20,177 nt of DNA from assembly GCA_031292735.1 (NCBI GenBank), contig JARLGP010000048.1, positions 1 through 20,177 of the forward strand, in the 5' to 3' direction. Within the stretch, counting starts at the first letter, position 1; each line of letters opens with the position of its first letter. Origin of the DNA: Holophaga sp. GTDB lineage: Bacteria; Acidobacteriota; Holophagae; Holophagales; Holophagaceae. The notes under the pieces were generated by a model. It did not search any database. It had not been told where the DNA came from and saw only the letters and a list, made by a program, of their open reading frames with translations. Made by a program: the position numbers and the translations under genes. Below are positions 8,000-15,990 of this stretch, in pieces.

Positions 8000-8968
8000 T
8001 CAGGAACCTTGAACGGTGAACCTGGGTGCGAGGGAATCCGGGGATGGGGGGTCGCCCTGGATGCGATTCCGTCCCGATCGCTTGGCGGTGTATAGGCGGC
8101 TGTCCGCTTCCAGGGTGAGTTCCTTGGGCATCGTTGCCCGGTGGGGAACCATGGTGGCGACCCCCATGCTCAGCGTCACGCAGGGGGAAACGGGAGAATC
8201 CGGATGGCGGATTCCGGCGGCGGCCAACCTGGCGGCGATACGCTGGGCCACCGCAAGGCCGCCCCTGGCGTCGGTTCCCATGAGGATGCAGGCGAACTCC
8301 TCCCCCCCGTACCTCGCGACAAAGTCCAGGGAGCGCCGCATGGAATTTTTCAGCACTTGCGCCACCTGCTGCAGGCAGCCGTCCCCGGCCGGGTGGCCCA
8401 GGGCGTCATTGAAGCGTTTGAAGTGGTCGATATCCAGGATGATCATGGATATGGGCTGGCCGCTGCGGAGCCCGTGATCCCACTCCTGGATCAGGTGGGC
8501 GTCGAACCGGCGGCGATTGGGAATGCCGGTGAGCGCATCCCCCATGGAAAGGTTCACGGCCAGGTCCAGGCTGCGCTTGTAGGCAAGCTGGTTGCGCATC
8601 CGGGCCATCAGGATGGCGGGGTCGTAGGGTTTGGTGATGAAGTCGATGGCGCCCAGTTCCAGGGCTCTGGCCTCGCACACCCCCGGTCCCGGGGCGGTGA
8701 GGAAGATCACCGGGATGTCCTGGGTGGAGGGTTCCTCCTTGAGCCTTTTGAGCACTTCGTAACCATCCATACCGGGCATGGCCACGTCCAGCACGATCAG
8801 GTCCGGGGATTCCGAAGTGGCCAGGGCCAGGGCTTCCAGCCCGTTCTGGCCGAACAGGGCATTGCAATCGGCCTTGAGCAGGCTGCAGAGCCCGTCCAGG
8901 GCCGCCCGGGAGTCGTCCACCACCAGCACGGTGGGGCGAAAGGGCGGGAGATTGCCGATGGGAGCCAT
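8000..8968 (-). CDS. Response-regulator diguanylate cyclase (REC-GGEEF)
   Basis: The protein would make cyclic di-GMP from two GTP when its receiver domain is phosphorylated. The 322-residue product has a REC domain (about 12-130) with the acidic pair Asp18/Asp19, phosphoacceptor Asp61 in LDVAMPGMDG and Lys113 in TKPYD. The GGDEF domain (about 140-305) has DALTGIPNRRRFD, LDIDHFKRFND and the active-site signature GGEEF (221-225). A product-inhibition I-site RSLD (212-215) sits exactly five residues before it, so feedback inhibition is expected. Catalytic residues look intact. No histidine kinase is nearby, so its partner is elsewhere. The ATG at 8968 lacks a clear ribosome-binding site. The 63-nt upstream gap holds an AT-rich stretch (about 9007-9030) that could help transcription, but I see no convincing promoter boxes. 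The general architecture resembles PleD/WspR-type cyclases. Confidence 0.9.
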   Translation of the reverse strand: MAPIGNLPPFRPTVLVVDDSRAALDGLCSLLKADCNALFGQNGLEALALATSESPDLIVLDVAMPGMDGYEVLKRLKEEPSTQDIPVIFLTAPGPGVCEARALELGAIDFITKPYDPAILMARMRNQLAYKRSLDLAVNLSMGDALTGIPNRRRFDAHLIQEWDHGLRSGQPISMIILDIDHFKRFNDALGHPAGDGCLQQVAQVLKNSMRRSLDFVARYGGEEFACILMGTDARGGLAVAQRIAARLAAAGIRHPDSPVSPCVTLSMGVATMVPHRATMPKELTLEADSRLYTAKRSGRNRIQGDPPSPDSLAPRFTVQGS

Positions 8969-9031
8969 GCGTTCGATTCTGCCAGGAGGGAGGATGTCAT
9001 GGCTTCTGCTAAATTTTCATTTTAAAAATCA

Positions 9032-9631
9032 CTATAACACCCGGTAGACCTGCCCGTTCTGGGCCCCCTCGACGCTCTTGGCGTAGGCCAGGGCGGCCCG
9101 GGATGCCGGCACCGGCTGGAACCCCCGGAAGAAGGGCGCGTAGCTGTCCATCGCCTCCTCGATCACCCCGGGGCTCACCGCGTTGATCCGCTGGCCGCGC
9201 TGCATCTCGATGGCCGCGGCGATGACGAAGGCGTTCACCGCCCCGTTCACCATGGAGGCGGAGGTGCCCTGGCGGATGGGATCGTGGTCAAGCACCCCGG
9301 TGGTGAGGGTGAAGGACCCGCCCGGGCTCACGTGGTGCTGGCCGATGAGCACCAGGTTGACCTGGCCCATGAGCTTGTCGTGCAACCCGACCTCGTAGTC
9401 CGCCGCGGTCATGACCTCCAGGGAGGCGAACTTGACCTTGCCGGTGCAGGCCACCACCGCGTCCACCTGGCCGGCCTGCTTGAACATGGCCTCGATGGAC
9501 GCGCCGTCGGTGATGTCCAGGCGCAGGTCACCGGAGGTGCGCCCGGCCGTGACGATCTCATGGCGCTGGCCCAGCTCCCACATCACAGCCCGGCCGACGA
9601 TTCCTGACGCTCCCACGATCAAGACGCGCAT
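9032..9631 (-). CDS. Short SDR-fold protein lacking the usual catalytic Tyr-Lys
   Basis: The 199-residue product has a Rossmann NAD(P)-binding start (MRVLIVGASGIVGRAV, glycine motif 7-13), an Asp-rich second nucleotide strand (RLDITD), ACTG at 61-64, and the RINAVSPGV stretch (148-156) that follows the active site in short-chain dehydrogenases/reductases. Where YxxxK is expected, the sequence reads SMVNGAVNAF (126-135), with no Tyr or Lys. This matches the short Lin1944-like SDR group, whose members keep the fold but lack the standard active-site residues. The function may be binding or an atypical reduction; the substrate is unknown. A strong ribosome-binding site (GGGAGGGG, 9635-9642 on the minus strand) supports the ATG at 9631. 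A -24/-12 promoter-like site lies 30-45 nt upstream. It is divergent from the T6SS cluster. Confidence 0.8.
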   Translation of the reverse strand: MRVLIVGASGIVGRAVMWELGQRHEIVTAGRTSGDLRLDITDGASIEAMFKQAGQVDAVVACTGKVKFASLEVMTAADYEVGLHDKLMGQVNLVLIGQHHVSPGGSFTLTTGVLDHDPIRQGTSASMVNGAVNAFVIAAAIEMQRGQRINAVSPGVIEEAMDSYAPFFRGFQPVPASRAALAYAKSVEGAQNGQVYRVL

Positions 9632-9660
9632 GTTCCCCTCCCGGTGACGGGGACGATGGT

Positions 9661-9676
9661 AGCACCGACCCTGCCA
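9661..9676 (-). promoter_or_regulatory. Candidate sigma-54 (-24/-12) promoter upstream of the SDR gene
   Basis: The minus strand reads TGGCAGGGTCGGTGCT. Against TGGCACRNNNNTTGCW it matches 10 of 12 defined positions, with the invariant GG (9675-9674) and GC (9663-9662) exactly 10 nt apart. The predicted transcript would start near 9650, just ahead of the ribosome-binding site at 9635-9642 and the ATG at 9631, which is sensible geometry. Sites like this also arise by chance in GC-rich DNA, and no enhancer-binding protein gene is in the window. Confidence 0.35.
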
Positions 9677-9730
9677 GGAAAACGCCGGGACCGGAACCGC
9701 GCGGCGAGGCGGAATTTTCGTGGGCCTCTA

Positions 9731-9758
9731 TTGATATAAATAATTTCTGACTTATCTT
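9731..9758 (+). promoter_or_regulatory. Candidate promoter for the T6SS tssJ operon
   Basis: In the AT-rich part of the divergent gap, TTGATA (9731-9736) is followed after 16 nt by TATCTT (9753-9758). The boxes match the sigma-70 consensus at 5 and 4 of 6 positions. The tssJ ATG at 9790 lies about 25 nt past the expected transcription start. It is the only AT-rich stretch in the gap. Confidence 0.35.
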
Positions 9759-9761
9759 CAA
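9733..9761 (-). promoter_or_regulatory. Overlapping divergent promoter-like boxes
   Basis: On the minus strand TTGAAG (9761-9756) is followed after 17 nt by TATATC (9738-9733). It faces the SDR gene and overlaps the plus-strand candidate, so the two could not be occupied by polymerase together. The match is moderate, and AT-rich composition alone could explain it. The gap 9632-9789 otherwise shows no gene. Confidence 0.25.
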
Positions 9762-9789
9762 GCCTGTTCCGTCCCGTCCGCGGTTAAAG

Positions 9790-10347
9790 ATGAAATTGTC
9801 AATTCTATGGTTGATCCCATGCCTGTCCATCTTCCCTTTCCTGGCCGGTTGCCGGAAGAAGCCGGTGGTGGCCCAGCCCATGGGTCCGTTCCTGCCCCAG
9901 CCGGTCCCCCCTCCGTCCTACCAGCCCCATGGTCTCAGCCTCTCGCTCCAGGCGGATCCGGAACTCAACCCGTTCGAACGGACGCCGCACGCGCTCCTGG
10001 CGGTGCTGTACCAACTGAGTGCCACCAACGCCTTCAACACCCTGGCCAAGGATCCCGCCGGGCTCCGGACCCTGCTCCAGGGGCTGCCGTTCGATCCCAG
10101 CGTGGCCAGCGCGGACAAGCTCTTCCTCCAGCCCGGCGAGCGGCGGACCCTGCCCCTGGACCGGGCCCAGAACGGCCGATGGCTTGCGGTGGTGGCCGGC
10201 TACTACGGGTTGGCCCCCGGGGCCGTCACCCGGATCCTCGAACTGCCGGCGGGGAACCAGGACGGCAGGGCGTGCGTGCTTGACCTCAGGTTCGGCCGGG
10301 ATTCCATCCAGGACCTTTCCTTCAGCAGCCACGGGGAGGGCCGATGA
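9790..10347 (+). CDS. tssJ: T6SS outer-membrane lipoprotein TssJ
   Basis: TssJ anchors the TssM periplasmic domain to the outer membrane and starts assembly of the TssJLM membrane complex. The 185-residue product has a lipoprotein signal with lipobox FLAGC and lipidated Cys21; Arg follows at +2, so outer-membrane sorting is expected. A proline-rich stretch (about 30-45) leads into the family's conserved region: LSLSLQADPELNPFERTPHA, then VLYQLSATNAF. This corresponds to the strand with 'lN' and the 'vYQL' motif of TssJ proteins. The ATG at 9790 has no strong ribosome-binding site but begins a textbook signal peptide. The stop overlaps the tssK ATG by 4 nt. It is the first gene of the T6SS cluster. 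Sequence similarity among TssJ proteins is low, but signal, motif and position agree. Confidence 0.88.
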   Translation: MKLSILWLIPCLSIFPFLAGCRKKPVVAQPMGPFLPQPVPPPSYQPHGLSLSLQADPELNPFERTPHALLAVLYQLSATNAFNTLAKDPAGLRTLLQGLPFDPSVASADKLFLQPGERRTLPLDRAQNGRWLAVVAGYYGLAPGAVTRILELPAGNQDGRACVLDLRFGRDSIQDLSFSSHGEGR

Positions 10348-11720
10348 AAGCCGTTCCACCGCTTTTCTGGCACCAGGGGCTTCTGCTACAGCCGCAGCAT
10401 TTTCAGCAGTTAGAGCAACATCTTTGGAGCCAGTTGTTGCCCCGCTTCGCCATGGCCCAGCCCTTCTTCTGGGGGGTGCGCGGCCTGGAGGTGCGGGAGG
10501 GCTCCCTGGCCCAGCGGGTGCTGGAGGTGGTGGCGGGGGAGTTCCTGTTCCCGGACGGGACCCTGGCGCGGCTGCCCGGAGACGCCCGGCTGAAACCCCG
10601 GGCGTTCGGCGAGCTCCTGGGCGGCGCCGGAGCGCGGCTCAAGGCCTACGTGGGCCTGCGCCGGTTTCGGCCGGAAGGCCCGAACGTCACGGTCCTCGAA
10701 GCCCCCAACGGCCCGGAACGGGCGTCTGCCCGCTACGTCTGCGATCCGGGCGGGCAGGAGGTGAACGACCTGCACCAGGAGGCTCCGGCGGTGCCGGTGC
10801 AGCGCCTGGAACACGCCCTGGAGATCTTCTGGGAACCGGAGCTGCCCTCGCTGGGCGAGTACGAGCTGATCCCGGTGGCGGCGGTGGAACTCAACCGAGG
10901 GGTTCCGCGCCTGTGCCCGCGCTTCGCGGCGCCCGTGCTCCAGGTGGGCGATTCGGAGGCCCTGACCCAGGTCCTGCGGGCGGTGCGGGACCAGGCCCAG
11001 GCCTATTGCCGGAACCTGGAGGAGACCAAGGACGGCCGGGACGGCGGCGTGGCCGCCCAGCTCCAGCTGGCGGCGCTGCGCGTGCTGGCGCGCCACCTGC
11101 CCCTGCTCCATCACCATGCCGAAGCGCCCTGGGTCCACCCCTGGGCGCTGCTGGGCGACCTGCGCCAGTTCGCCGGGGAGCTGAGCACCTTCTCCAGCCG
11201 GGTGGACGTGCTGGGCCGCCTCGCGGATGGCCGCTCCCTGCTGCGGGAGTATGAGCATGCCGATCCGCTGCCGTCCTTCCTCGCTCTCCAGGCGCTCATC
11301 GGCGAGCTGCTGGAGGCGATCCTGGCCGGACCCCAGCTGATCATCGAGCTGGCCCGCGACGGCGCGCGGTTCCAGGCCGCCCTGCCCCAGGCCCTCCTGG
11401 ACAGCCGCCAGGACCTCTTCCTCACCATCCACACCGCTGCCGAGCCGACGCCGCGCCTGGCGGAGCTCCTGCTGAAGCTGGCCAAGCTCGGCGCGCCCGA
11501 CCAGGTCCAGGCCCTGGTGGCCCGGGCCCTGCCCGGCGTGCCCCTGGAGCCGCGCAGCGCGCCGCCCCCGGGGCTGGCCAGGCAGCCTGGCGCCGCGCAC
11601 TTCCGCATTGACCGCCAGGATCCCCGCTGGCAGGAGGTCCAGCGTTCCGGAAGCGTCTGCCTGCACTGGGACGGGGCGCCCGAGGACACCCGGGCGGAGC
11701 TGGTGCTGGCGCGGAAATGA
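10344..11720 (+). CDS. tssK: T6SS baseplate protein TssK
   Basis: TssK is the trimeric cytoplasmic connector that joins the T6SS baseplate (TssEFG) to the membrane complex (TssL, TssM). The 458-residue length is standard. The N-terminus PLFWHQGLLLQPQHFQQLEQH (5-25) is the family hallmark: a Trp-containing start then L-x-PQHFQ. Further conserved stretches are GEYELIPVAAVE and the C-terminal helical domain containing EHADPLPSFLALQALIGELL, the part that contacts TssL/TssM. The ATG overlaps the tssJ stop and the TGA overlaps the tssL ATG, each by 4 nt, so J, K and L are probably translationally coupled. Nothing seems truncated. Confidence 0.95.
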   Translation: MKAVPPLFWHQGLLLQPQHFQQLEQHLWSQLLPRFAMAQPFFWGVRGLEVREGSLAQRVLEVVAGEFLFPDGTLARLPGDARLKPRAFGELLGGAGARLKAYVGLRRFRPEGPNVTVLEAPNGPERASARYVCDPGGQEVNDLHQEAPAVPVQRLEHALEIFWEPELPSLGEYELIPVAAVELNRGVPRLCPRFAAPVLQVGDSEALTQVLRAVRDQAQAYCRNLEETKDGRDGGVAAQLQLAALRVLARHLPLLHHHAEAPWVHPWALLGDLRQFAGELSTFSSRVDVLGRLADGRSLLREYEHADPLPSFLALQALIGELLEAILAGPQLIIELARDGARFQAALPQALLDSRQDLFLTIHTAAEPTPRLAELLLKLAKLGAPDQVQALVARALPGVPLEPRSAPPPGLARQPGAAHFRIDRQDPRWQEVQRSGSVCLHWDGAPEDTRAELVLARK

Positions 11721-12445
11721 ACGGCCCGGTGGAACTGCCCGCGCTCCTCCTGGCACCGCGGGAGCCCGGCCCCATGGACGGCCAGGTGCGGCTCATCGAC
11801 GCCTGGCTGGAGATCATGGTCTACACCCGCTCCCTCCTGGACCCGGAAACCGGCGCGGACCCGCCCGCCTTCGAGCAGGTGCTGGCGCACTACGACCTCC
11901 TTCTGGAGCGCGCCGAGGCCTTCAAGGCCCGGCACGGGTTCCCCGACTGGGACTGGCAGGAGGCCCTGTTCGCGGTCTGCGCCTGGGTGGATGAACGGAT
12001 CCTATGCTCCCGGTGGGAGGGGCGGCACCTGTGGGTCCAGTGCCAGCTGCAGCGCCGCCGGTTCGGCACGGCCCTGGCCGGGGAACAGTTCTACCAGCGG
12101 CTGGAGGCGCTGCCCGACTGGGCCGACCAGGTGCTGGAGGTCTACGACTACTGCCTCTCCCTGGGCTTCCAGGGCGAACTGTTCGGCCCGGACGACCACC
12201 AGGCGCGCCGGGACCTGCGGGCGGGGATCCTGGCCCGGCTGCCCGCGGCCTTCTCCGCCCCGCCGGGGGAGGACCTGTTCCCGGGCGCCTGCAGGTCCCG
12301 GCCACCGGAGCGGGCCAGGATCCGGGTCCCCCTGGTGGCCATCCTGACCGCGCTCCTGGCCCTGCTGCCGCCGGCGATCTTCTTCGCGGCCCACCGGGGC
12401 TTCAGCCGGATCCTGGATGGCCTCGCCTCCCACGCGCTGCCCTGA
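11717..12445 (+). CDS. tssL: T6SS inner-membrane protein TssL (DotU/IcmH family)
   Basis: TssL is an inner-membrane component that, with TssM, forms the docking site for the TssK baseplate. The 242-residue product has the cytoplasmic DotU-type helical domain first: LIDAWLEIMVYTRSLL, FAVCAWVDERIL, then GTALAGEQFYQRLEAL and EVYDYCLSLGFQGEL. A single C-terminal membrane segment follows (about 204-225, VPLVAILTALLALLPPAIFF) and a short tail. There is no OmpA-like peptidoglycan-binding extension, so if wall anchoring occurs it must come from another protein. The start overlaps the tssK stop. tssM begins 6 nt after its stop. Confidence 0.93.
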   Translation: MNGPVELPALLLAPREPGPMDGQVRLIDAWLEIMVYTRSLLDPETGADPPAFEQVLAHYDLLLERAEAFKARHGFPDWDWQEALFAVCAWVDERILCSRWEGRHLWVQCQLQRRRFGTALAGEQFYQRLEALPDWADQVLEVYDYCLSLGFQGELFGPDDHQARRDLRAGILARLPAAFSAPPGEDLFPGACRSRPPERARIRVPLVAILTALLALLPPAIFFAAHRGFSRILDGLASHALP

Positions 12446-12451
12446 CCCGCC

Positions 12452-15400
12452 ATGAAGAGACTGCTCAAGATCCTCCTGGTGGCCGTCCTCCTCGGCGGCG
12501 CGGGATTCGCCTGCTTCCGGCTGACGGTCTACCGCCATTGGCCGTGGTGGGTGGGCGCCGGCCTGTTCCTGGGCTGCCTGGGGCTCTGGCTCCTGGCCCT
12601 GTTCTTGGTCCACCACCTGCGCCGCCGACGGGAGGCCGCCTTCGTCCGGAGGGTGATCGCCGAGGATGAGGCGGCCATCCACAGCGCCGCCATGCAGGAG
12701 CGCCAGGCCTTGCGCGACCTCCAGGAGCACTGGGCCGAAAGCATGGACCTGCTCCGGAACTCCCGGCTCAGGAAGCGCGGGAACCCGCTCTACGTGCTGC
12801 CCTGGTACCTGGTGCTGGGGGAATCCAGGGCCGGGAAGACGTCCGCCATCCGGCATTCGGGGCTGGCCTCCGCGGTGGGCAAGGACCACCACCGGGCCTC
12901 CACCGCCTCCACGCGCAACTGCGACTGGTGGTTCTTCGACCAGGCCATCATCCTCGACACCGCCGGGCGCTATTCCATAAATGTCGACGAGGAGCTGGAC
13001 CGGGAGGAATGGCGGCGCTTCCTCACCCTGCTGGCCCAGTACCGGCGCAAGGAACCGGTCAACGGCGTGATCGTGGTGGTGCCGGCGGACCAGCTGCTGT
13101 CCGGTTCGGCCGAGAAGCTCAGGGGGGACGCCCTGGACCTGCGGCGCCGGATCGACACCCTGGCCCGCTCCCTGGGCGCCACCGCGCCGGTGTTCGTGAT
13201 GGTCACCAAGATGGACCAGGTGCCGGGCATGACCGCCTTCGCCGCGGCCCTGCAGGAGCGGGTGACGCAGGCCATGGGCTATACCAACCAGGACAAGGAC
13301 CCGCACTGGCGGGAAGTGTTCCAGCGGGCCATGGCCAGCACCTCCAGCCGGCTGAGGGAACTGCGGTTCGCCCTGGCCCGCCAGGATTCCCGGACCGCCC
13401 CCGGGGTGCTCCTGTTCCCCGCCGAATTCCAGCGGCTCAAGCCGGGACTGGAGCAGTTCCTGCAGCCCCTGTTCCAGGACAACCCCTACCTGGAGACGCC
13501 CCTGCTGCGCGGCCTGTTCTTCTCCAGCGCGGTCCGCACGGGCAGCCCGGGCTCGGAGTTCCTGGACACCTTCGGGCTCCGGGACGCCCAGCCGGCCACC
13601 GCCAGCCAGGGCCTGTTCCTGCAGGAATTCTTCAGCACGATCCTGCCCCGGGACCGGCACCTGCACCGGGCCGTGCAGGAATTCCTGAGCTGGCGGCGGC
13701 TGCGCCGGAACCTGGGCCTGGTGGCCTGGTCCGGCCTCTGGCTGGGCGCCCTGGGCCTGCTGGGGGCGTCCTTCCAGCAGAACCGGCGGGCCCTCCGGGC
13801 CTTCACCGACCTGGACCTGGTGCTGCCCACGCGCACCGGCGACACCGGGGCGGACCTGCTCAAGCTGGACTGGGTGCGCCGGGAGCTGACCCAGATGAAA
13901 CGGCTCAACCGCGGCTGGTGGGTGCCGCGGCTCGGCCTGGACCATAGCCTGCGCCTGGAGCGGACGGTGGAGGCCAGCTGGCTCAACCTGTTCCGCGCCG
14001 ATTTCCTGACTCCCATGGACATCACCCTGGACCGGGAGCTGACCAAGAATCCCGTCGGCCTCCAGCAGGGCGACAAGTTGGCCATCTACCTCGGCTTCCT
14101 GGTCACCCGGATCGACCTGATCCAGCACACCCTGGACGACGGCCCCATCGACGTGGAGCATGGCCCGGCCTGGGCGGACGCCTTCACCGCGGCCTCCCGG
14201 GATCTGCTGGCGAGCCTCCATCCGGGCCTGGACCCGGACGCCGCCCACGCCTACGCCGACAACTACCTGGGCTACCTGGTCTGGGCCAGCGACCGGGGCG
14301 CGCGCCAGGCCAAGATCCAGCACCTGCGGGAGAACCTCAAGGGGATCCTGGGGCACGAAGGGGTCGATCTGCGCTGGATCGCGTCGAACTGGATTCCCGA
14401 CGCGCCGCACGTCGGCCTGCGGGATTTCTGGGGCGGGACCGGGCGCCCCCTGGCGCCCGGCCCCCTGGTTGCGGGCGCCTTCACCCGGGGGGGGCGGAAC
14501 CACATCCAGGCGTTCCTGAAGATGATGGAGCGGGCCCTGGGCGGCCCCGCCCTCCTCCAGCCCAGGCTGGCGGCGTTCTGGGCCTGGTACCGGGCGCAGT
14601 TCTACCGGTCCTGGTTCGCCTTCGGCCAGCGCTTCGCCGAAGGCGCCCGGGGCATCGCCGCCCCCGAGGAGCGGGAGCGGATCGCCGCCCTGATGGCCAT
14701 CCGGGACAACCCGTACCTGAAGCTCCTCGACCGGATGGCCCTGGAGATGGGCAGCCTGGAGGATCCCGCGCCCGCGCCGGCGGTGGCCCTGGTCCTCCGG
14801 CTCAACCGCATCCAGGACCTGGCCGAGGAGCAGACGCTGGAGAAATCCAATCCAAGCACTCTGGACAAGCTGGTGCTGGAGAAGGACCGCCAGCTCAGGA
14901 AGTGGGAAGGCAGGCTGGATCCCGAGAAGGCCGAGGACTTCCAGCTCTGCATGGCCGCCTCCAAGCTGTGGCTGGACTACCTGGCGGCATTCCAGGCGAT
15001 CGAACCGACCCTGCTGTCCCGCCAGGAAGCCCTGCGGCAGATGGTCCGCTGCCTGGGCGACCAGGCTCCGGACGGCCTGGACGGCGACCCGGGCGCGTCC
15101 TCCCTCTACCTCAAGGCCCACGCCAAGCTCACCGAGCTGGAGGTGTTCCTGGGCCGGGACAGCGACACCCGCGCCGTGTGGAGCCTGGTGCGCGGGCCGC
15201 TGGACCACGCCATGGCCTACAGCCTCGACCTGGCCGCCGCCGACCTCCAGGCGCAGTGGAGCCGGTCGGTGCTGGGCCCGCTGCGGGACACCGATCCGGA
15301 CCGGTTCCGCAAGGTGCTGTTCGACCCCCAGGACGGCAAGGTCTGGTCTTTCCTGAAGGGCCCGGCCCGGGCCTTCGTGGAGAACCAGGCCGGCCGCCAC

Positions 15401-15961
15401 GCCGCCAAGGAGGCCTTCAACGGCCAGAGCCTGCCGTTCCGGGACGATTTCTTCGCCTTCCTGGACCGGGGCCAGGAGGCCGGCCTGGCCTTCAAGCCCA
15501 GCTTCAACGTCACCCTGGCGGCCCTGCCCCTGGGCGTCAACCCCGCGGCCCGGGTCCTGCCCACCGGCAGCAGGCTGAGCCTCTCGAACCAGGACAGCAG
15601 CCAGACCAGCCTGGAGAACTTCAACTACCCCCAGAGCGTCCTGTTCAAATGGGACCCCGAGACCGCCTCGGACGTGACCCTCCAGATCCAGCTGCCGAAC
15701 CTGGCCCTCACCCGCACCTACCCCGGGAAGCTGGGCTTCGCCCGGTTCCTGGGCGAATTCGAGCGGGGCGTCCACCGGTTCAGCGCCCGGGATTTCCCCG
15801 AATCGGAAGGCCAGCTGGAAGAGCTGGGGATCAGCTGGATCCGGGTCGGCTATCGAGTCACCGGAGCCGCGCCAGTGCTCCGCTTCCTGAAGACCAGCCC
15901 GGTCCTGGTGCCCGAGTCCATCGTGGCGCCCGCCGGCCCGGTGCCGCCCGCAACCCCCTGA
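12452..15961 (+). CDS. tssM: T6SS inner-membrane protein TssM (IcmF family)
   Basis: TssM spans the inner membrane and periplasm and links TssL and TssK inside to TssJ outside. The 1169-residue length is typical. Two N-terminal membrane segments (about 4-22 and 33-55) are followed by the cytoplasmic GTPase-like domain. It has Walker A GESRAGKT (123-130), the Walker B-like IILDTAGRY and VMVTKMDQVPG, so nucleotide binding is probably retained. A third membrane segment lies at about 418-438 (LGLVAWSGLWLGALGLLGAS). The remaining 730 residues form the periplasmic part, ending in the beta-rich TssJ-binding region (YPGKLGFARFLGEFERGVHRF near the C-terminus). It starts 6 nt after tssL and is followed 29 nt later by tssA. 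A 1321-residue open frame on the opposite strand is a GC-bias shadow. Confidence 0.96.
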   Translation: MKRLLKILLVAVLLGGAGFACFRLTVYRHWPWWVGAGLFLGCLGLWLLALFLVHHLRRRREAAFVRRVIAEDEAAIHSAAMQERQALRDLQEHWAESMDLLRNSRLRKRGNPLYVLPWYLVLGESRAGKTSAIRHSGLASAVGKDHHRASTASTRNCDWWFFDQAIILDTAGRYSINVDEELDREEWRRFLTLLAQYRRKEPVNGVIVVVPADQLLSGSAEKLRGDALDLRRRIDTLARSLGATAPVFVMVTKMDQVPGMTAFAAALQERVTQAMGYTNQDKDPHWREVFQRAMASTSSRLRELRFALARQDSRTAPGVLLFPAEFQRLKPGLEQFLQPLFQDNPYLETPLLRGLFFSSAVRTGSPGSEFLDTFGLRDAQPATASQGLFLQEFFSTILPRDRHLHRAVQEFLSWRRLRRNLGLVAWSGLWLGALGLLGASFQQNRRALRAFTDLDLVLPTRTGDTGADLLKLDWVRRELTQMKRLNRGWWVPRLGLDHSLRLERTVEASWLNLFRADFLTPMDITLDRELTKNPVGLQQGDKLAIYLGFLVTRIDLIQHTLDDGPIDVEHGPAWADAFTAASRDLLASLHPGLDPDAAHAYADNYLGYLVWASDRGARQAKIQHLRENLKGILGHEGVDLRWIASNWIPDAPHVGLRDFWGGTGRPLAPGPLVAGAFTRGGRNHIQAFLKMMERALGGPALLQPRLAAFWAWYRAQFYRSWFAFGQRFAEGARGIAAPEERERIAALMAIRDNPYLKLLDRMALEMGSLEDPAPAPAVALVLRLNRIQDLAEEQTLEKSNPSTLDKLVLEKDRQLRKWEGRLDPEKAEDFQLCMAASKLWLDYLAAFQAIEPTLLSRQEALRQMVRCLGDQAPDGLDGDPGASSLYLKAHAKLTELEVFLGRDSDTRAVWSLVRGPLDHAMAYSLDLAAADLQAQWSRSVLGPLRDTDPDRFRKVLFDPQDGKVWSFLKGPARAFVENQAGRHAAKEAFNGQSLPFRDDFFAFLDRGQEAGLAFKPSFNVTLAALPLGVNPAARVLPTGSRLSLSNQDSSQTSLENFNYPQSVLFKWDPETASDVTLQIQLPNLALTRTYPGKLGFARFLGEFERGVHRFSARDFPESEGQLEELGISWIRVGYRVTGAAPVLRFLKTSPVLVPESIVAPAGPVPPATP

Positions 15962-15990
15962 CCCCAACCTCCGGCCCCGCGGACCCCCCC

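Noticed and set aside
11750..11765. Second GG-N10-GC sigma-54-like site at the start of tssL
   Set aside because: It matches only about 8 of 12 consensus positions and lies inside a coding region with coupled translation. It shows how often such sites occur by chance here.
12002..15967. A 1321-codon open frame on the minus strand opposite tssM
   Set aside because: It mirrors tssM codon positions and is rich in Gly, Gln, Val and Pro without recognisable domains. Long antisense frames are expected opposite GC-biased genes.
14902..15990. Upstream extension of the tssA frame into tssM
   Set aside because: The extension is Pro/Gly/Arg-rich shadow sequence. TssA similarity begins at the ATG at 15991, after the tssM stop.
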